Shown piece after piece: positions 59,673-64,000 of a DNA stretch of 64,000 bases (positions are counted from its first letter, which is position 1; every line of letters starts with the position of its first letter). Location of the stretch: the NCBI GenBank assembly GCA_035578905.1, contig JAQJVL010002201.1, positions 50,781 to 114,780 on the forward strand, read 5' to 3'. This stretch comes from Stictocephala bisonia (taxonomy: Eukaryota; Arthropoda; Insecta; Hemiptera; Membracidae). The position numbers and the translations under genes are program-made. The notes under the pieces were generated by a model. The model did not search any database and had not been told where the DNA came from. It saw only the letters and a list, made by a program, of their open reading frames with translations.

Positions 59673-60875
59673 CTGAATAAACAAAATAAAAACTGTCTAT
59701 TTTAACTTCAAAACAAAAAACATAGAAAAAACAATTATTTGGTTATGTAAAAGATAATTAGCATAATCTTATTTTTGAGTTTGATATTTGCTAATAATAT
59801 TTAGGATGTAGAAACACTATTAATTGAATTATTTAATTATTTCGTGTCTAGTAAATTGATTTATGTAGACACCCATCAAGAAGAGTACCTTGGCGGGAAC
59901 AGAACAAGGATCATATCCATCCTCACTTTGCAGGCTTTCCCCCAACAAGGTCCTGTTGTTAAGTACTACTCCTATTTGATCCTTATTTGTCTCAAAATAT
60001 ATGAAATGTCAAGCATATTTCAAGATTCCAAAGCACTTTCGTCAATACTACAAAACATTTCAGTTCAATTGACCAACGTCATCATTTTATTTTGGACAGT
60101 CTATTGAAATCTATTGTCGATTACAATGTTATATGGAATATTTATTTAATACATAATACGAATATTTGACTGTGAGTTTGTTAATATTATGCCTTGTTGG
60201 TACAGTACTGTGATTTATACCATTCAGACAGAACAAATTTATTAAAAATTGTATTGTATATGTACAGTAATTATAAGCGAATGTAATGAATGATGATTGT
60301 AAAAGCAGTGACTGAAAAAAACCAGTGGTTTAAAAATACTTCACTTTTATCTGTTTGTGTGTGCCTGTCTATCTCCAGTTTACTGGGTATGTTATTTTCC
60401 CTTCTTTTTACTTTTGAATGAAAGACTGTACAAGTGGAAAATATCGGCTTCTTTTAATTAAGTACTTTTTGATGTAGCCAGCAATCATCCAAATCTTTGG
60501 CCACCTCGGAATACCAAATTACGGGCAGGGTACTTTAAGTTGTTTAATATGATCAGATGTATTGATAATTTAATTAAAATGAACATGATTTTGATACAAA
60601 AGAAGTATGTTGATATAGTATAAAATAATGTTAAGAATAAGTTATTAGAATATTAGAAGACTGTAAGTATAAATTACAAACTACGCTCATTTATAAATAA
60701 AAACTTAGCTTTCTTAATTTAAGTCAAATTATAACAAAACAGATCATTTTTATTTATTCTTATGTTTTTATTAATTTCCAAGTTTTTTAAAATTTATTCT
60801 TGAGATAAATCAAAATTTTGTTGGTCCTAAATTATATCTTAATATAAATTTAGTATTCTAGATGCCAATAGTTGT
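59673..60875. other. CHERP intron, no feature recognised
   Basis: AT-rich; an 87-residue plus-strand frame at 59,844 has no recognisable similarity and is probably chance. Confidence 0.4.
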
Positions 60876-60879
60876 GTAG

Positions 60880-61075
60880 AAAAGAGAACCGAGTGTCAGG
60901 CTTGTCAGTCAGCTGAAAATCAGATCAACACTACGTGGTTCAGATTCCACATAAAGTTGTAGGTCCCTTAATTGCCTGGCTATTAATAAATAGCTCTTTC
61001 TGAAGAACAGCCAACCTTAGTTTCTAAAAATGACTACACTTGCTCGTCTACGCTCATTCGCCCCTCATATTTACC
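60880..61075 (+). mobile_element. tRNA-derived SINE copy
   Basis: Best-preserved head of its family: GTGTCAGGCTTGTCAGTCAG and ACGTGGTTCAGATTCCACAT (B-box-like). The body TTGCCTGGCTATTAATAAAT and TTTCTGAAGAACAGCCAACC matches the complement of 5.85-5.95 kb and 47.7 kb. Confidence 0.65.
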
Positions 61076-61221
61076 CACAACTTGACGATCGGTGTCTTAC
61101 TAATGAACATTCAATATAGACTGTCAATTGAGTGATTATTTTTACATGAATGTCTGTAATCTTTCTTACAAACTAAAGTTCATTCCTCCTTACAAAGTGC
61201 CATTAATAAGTAACCATATAC

Positions 61222-61395
61222 CTGCGATATCTTCTCTTGGAAGGTGGTGTTTTACTCCTTGACCGAGGCCTGACTACAGGTGAAGGTGATCTAGATCTCT
61301 CTCGAATACCTGCAGCAATATCATCTTCTTTTCTCTTTTTGGCAGCGTTTTTAGCTCTGTAATACTCATACAAACCAAGTTTTTCCCAGCCATCA
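61222..61395 (-). CDS. CHERP: CHERP homologue, internal exon
   Basis: Reads DGWEKLGLYEYYRAKNAAKK, then a basic stretch and IRERSRSPSPVVRPRSRSKT. The GWExxGLYEYYRAK block is the signature that follows the CID-adjacent region of CHERP. Acceptor TGTTTCAG, donor GTATAT; 174 nt, beginning with T that completes Ser and ending AG that completes the next Ser. Confidence 0.93.
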
Positions 61396-62313
61396 CTGAA
61401 ACACGACATATACTGATAACTATTTGCTTATTCTTTTTTTTAATCCATTTATTAATGGCTATGTAACAATTTATAAACAGGACAATCAAAAAGTTTGTGA
61501 TACAAGCAACCAACAAAAGTACTAAACACTTTGGTATTTTGGTTTTAAAAAGAAGATAAAAAAATTGTTGATTTTTACTTTTCTATCAAAATGTCCCTGT
61601 AGTCGTTAGAAAACTCTGACTGTAAATTTTAGAGGATGATGTAAATACTCTTTATTCAAGGCCAAACGATACCAGGGGGAAATATTGCAAAACAGAAGCC
61701 TTACTCGTAGTATTATGGCATTCTAGCACTGAAGCCGCATACTGTTGCTCTCTTTTATAGTCATATCCAATTCTGAATTTACTCATGAAAAATTTGAACG
61801 CAGAATGATGGTGATTTTTTACAAGTAAGATCTGATCTATAAAGTCAGATTAGGACATCACTCTGGATTGTAACTCCTTAGATATACATCTTTAACTACC
61901 TTAAAATCACATTTGGAATTAATGTGACCATCAGTATTTCTGAACAAAAACAAGCAATCTAGCAAAAGAACATAGCTATTTGAAAAGAAGGACTACACAA
62001 TAAACTAACAAAATTTAGTTTATGCTAGAGGACTTACTTAACCGAAAGCAGACTATTACAACAAAAGCTAATCATTATTTGTACCACAATTAAGAAAAAT
62101 TTACATTCTTGAATTGATACACGTTTCTCAATCATCAACTTTCCTTGTTAAAAATTAACATCTGATTCCCATGATAGTACTATCTTTATTCAACTATTTC
62201 AAATATTTATTGAAATGTTTTAATAAGTAAGCAGGCTGGTAAACTTAAAACATTGTTAGTTCACTGAGTTTTTATTTCATAAACTTAAATCTCTAACCAA
62301 TAAAATCAGTCAC

Positions 62314-62447
62314 CTGTCACGAGGGTGGTCATGACCTGGTGGGGCGTAAAAAGCCTTGACAGCTGCAAGAAGTCGCTCACTTGGTGGAGCTGGTGGTGGT
62401 AATCTTATGGTGTCAGGGTCTAGTGGTTTGTAGTTGCCATCTTCTAA
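62314..62447 (-). CDS. CHERP: CHERP homologue, internal exon (most upstream seen)
   Basis: Reads LEDGNYKPLDPDTIRLPPPA, then PPSERLLAAVKAFYAPPGHD and HPRD, matching the CHERP segment upstream of the GWE block. It enters from an AAATTTTAG acceptor and leaves by GTGACT. Together the five exons give the C-terminal 256 residues in one open frame. The SURP and CID domains expected further N-terminal must lie beyond 64,000 on the minus strand; none was found in 62,448-64,000. Confidence 0.92.
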
Positions 62448-62563
62448 CTAAAATTTAAATTCACATTATTTAATGTAATGTTAGCCAATATAGCTATTAC
62501 ATGCTCATTAATTGGTCCAGTTCATACTAAACAAGAAATAACACATATTTCATCTACAGGTTA

Positions 62564-63111
62564 TCTCTATATATAAAAGAGAAAGATCTCACTCACTCAT
62601 CACTAATTACATCCCACTTGCTGTAATCTTACAGGGCTGAAATTTGGTAAAAATGTTTGTTGTAGGCTAAATAGGAAAACTTAAATATTTTCATCTTGAT
62701 AAAATACTCCTAAGGGGTAAAAACCACCCCTAAAAGATTTTTCCATAGGGATAACATTGGGTTGATTTTAGTAAATTAATAACAGCTATTTTGTAAATAA
62801 ATAAACATGTTTATTTTGAAAGTTTGACATTTTATCCTATTGATGCTTAAGAGTTGACAATTAATTACACTTTATATATATATATTTTTTTTTCTCTATA
62901 TGATTACGTGTAAAATCTATTTGGGGCATTTACGATTTTGAGATAACCGTGTTGAAATTCCCCTAAAGACTTATATAGAGTTGTCTAGAAGAACGGCAGC
63001 AGGTTGACTGGCAATTGACATTAATATTGTCAATGGTTTAGAGGTAACTACGGTGTAATGGTAAGCAAGCGCAGAGAATAACTCCGTAGCGAAGCAAGGG
63101 GTGACAGCTAG
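62564..63111 (+). mobile_element. Non-autonomous Helitron, canonical ends
   Basis: Begins TCTCTATATATAAAAGAG after A (62,563) and ends GACAGCTAG before T (63,112), with a short hairpin (ACTCC...GGGGT, 63,081-63,102) just inside the 3' end. A|T insertion, 5' TC and 3' CTAG are diagnostic. 548 bp, non-coding. The 5' part (CTCACTCACTCATCACTAAT and AGGATAACATTGGGTT-like block) matches the Helitron at 16.76-19.27 kb. Confidence 0.9.
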
Positions 63112-63239
63112 TTACTAAGCAAAAGAGCACTTACTAAGCTAGTATTTTAGTAAAAAAGGAGAGGAGAGCAGTATATCTGATAAAATGGTAAACTGGAGAC
63201 AGACAATTACACAACACAAAAAACATATGACTCGTTAAA

Positions 63240-64000
63240 ATTATGCTTGAACTAATCTCAGATCTTAGGCTTAAGCGGCCGGTGTCATAACTAAAATCTA
63301 TATTTTCAAGTGAAAACGGTGTCAAGGTGCTATTTACACTATTTACAAGATAATCTGATGTTGTACCGGGTCTTTGACCGGTACGTTTCGGTTTTTTTTC
63401 GTTGTCTGCCAGGCTGCCTGAGATCGCTCACGCTCTGCGTTCCGCGTACTTTGGTAGCCGTTGGCCCGGTTCCGTTAAGTTCCGTGTTCCAGAAGCTTCG
63501 GTCCGCTTGGCCAGCCTTCTAGATGGTTCGAGCTGTTCAGTGGGGCTGCGGAGGTGAGTCTTGTGCTGTCTGCCGATCAACTATGCGTGGCTGAGAGACA
63601 CTGTAACGTAAGTGTTCTTTTGTAAGTTTTAATATTTAATCACCCTTTTGGTGAGAATATTTTGTTTCCATCATATTAATCGTTCTTGCTTGTGTTTTAG
63701 GGTTTTGTTAAATTTGTATTTTCTTTGTCTAGTTTAGTTAACCTATGTTTGAGCCATGTGCTCCAGGTTACAGGTTTACCAGTAATTGCTTTATTATATC
63801 TTGTTTTATTTTCAATTGTAATTCTGTATGATGTTTATCGAGCCATTTTACAGTTGTAGTTACCGATTTACCATATTTTCTGTTCATTGACAATAACCTA
63901 GCCTATCGGTGTAATTTGCTTTTCATGTTATAACCCGTTGCTCATGTATCCATAGCCTAGTATTCAGTTTGTCATTTTTTTTAAGTCCATATACGTAATT
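63240..64000. repeat. GC-richer unassigned repeat at the right edge
   Basis: 63,286-63,360 matches 6,700-6,790 (ACGGTGTCAAGGTGCTATTT and following). From 63,360 a hairpin-bearing TGTTGTACCGGGTCTTTGAC leads into GC-rich sequence (63,400-63,600) that could be an LTR or retroelement leader. No coding frame was recognised. The unit runs off the window. Confidence 0.35.

Noticed and set aside
63361..63400. CGAAACGTACC on the minus strand as a second hammerhead
   Set aside because: No CTGANGA element is found upstream at the required distance.

Overview
The window looks like AT-rich nuclear DNA from an insect. Two conserved, intron-containing animal genes lie on the minus strand, embedded in dense, nested transposable elements (Penelope-like, LOA/R1-like and jockey/CR1-like retroelements, mariner, pogo/Tigger, piggyBac, hAT, Helitron, tRNA-derived SINEs). 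The TE mix suggests a hemipteran such as a leafhopper or sharpshooter. That placement is a guess from TE flavour, not from a marker gene.

Gene 1 is an alpha-tubulin (minus strand, about 43,770 down to about 7,900). Three exons (27,247-27,025, 12,332-12,031, 8,978-8,154) join in phase to encode residues 2-450. The initiator Met sits alone on a distant first exon, best placed at 43,583-43,581, where ATG abuts a GTAAGT donor downstream of a TATA/CCAAT promoter-like block. Intron 1 would be 16.3 kb, intron 2 14.7 kb and intron 3 3.1 kb, almost all filled by transposons. Gene 2 (minus strand, 62,447 to 57,151, entering from beyond the right edge) is the 3' part of a CHERP (scaf6) homologue: five exons with matching phases carry an RS-rich tract and a C-terminal G-patch.

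Region by region. 1-5,740: a LINE split by an intact-ended DNA transposon (1,407-4,155) with a DUF7869-like transposase relic, 4-bp AATT target duplication and seven copies of a 21-bp subterminal motif. 5,800-7,900: SINE, Helitron-like repeat and a Penelope-like fragment with a hammerhead-like core. 8-12.3 kb: tubulin 3' exons, a Crypton-like recombinase relic, a hAT MITE and a SINE. 12.3-27 kb (intron 2): piggyBac MITE; a LINE hit by a Helitron that was itself hit by a mariner and a piggyBac; an inverted-repeat-flanked Penelope fragment; a second GIY-YIG relic; a LOA/R1-like element with intact ORF1. 27.2-43.6 kb (intron 1): hAT-like element, LINE, 36-bp minisatellite, large inverted repeats, a pogo/Tigger element with an uninterrupted transposase, piggyBac MITE and a long-TIR element. 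43.9-57 kb (intergenic): LINE and R1 remnants, a mariner with perfect ends, and a Penelope tandem flanked by a 16-bp direct repeat. 57-64 kb: CHERP exons, two SINEs and a Helitron with canonical ends.

The two host genes are arranged head to tail and show no obvious functional coupling. The main story is the TE stratigraphy. Several insertions can be dated relative to one another because removing one restores the reading frame or the end of the element beneath it. No bacterial operon, CRISPR array, tRNA or rRNA gene was seen.
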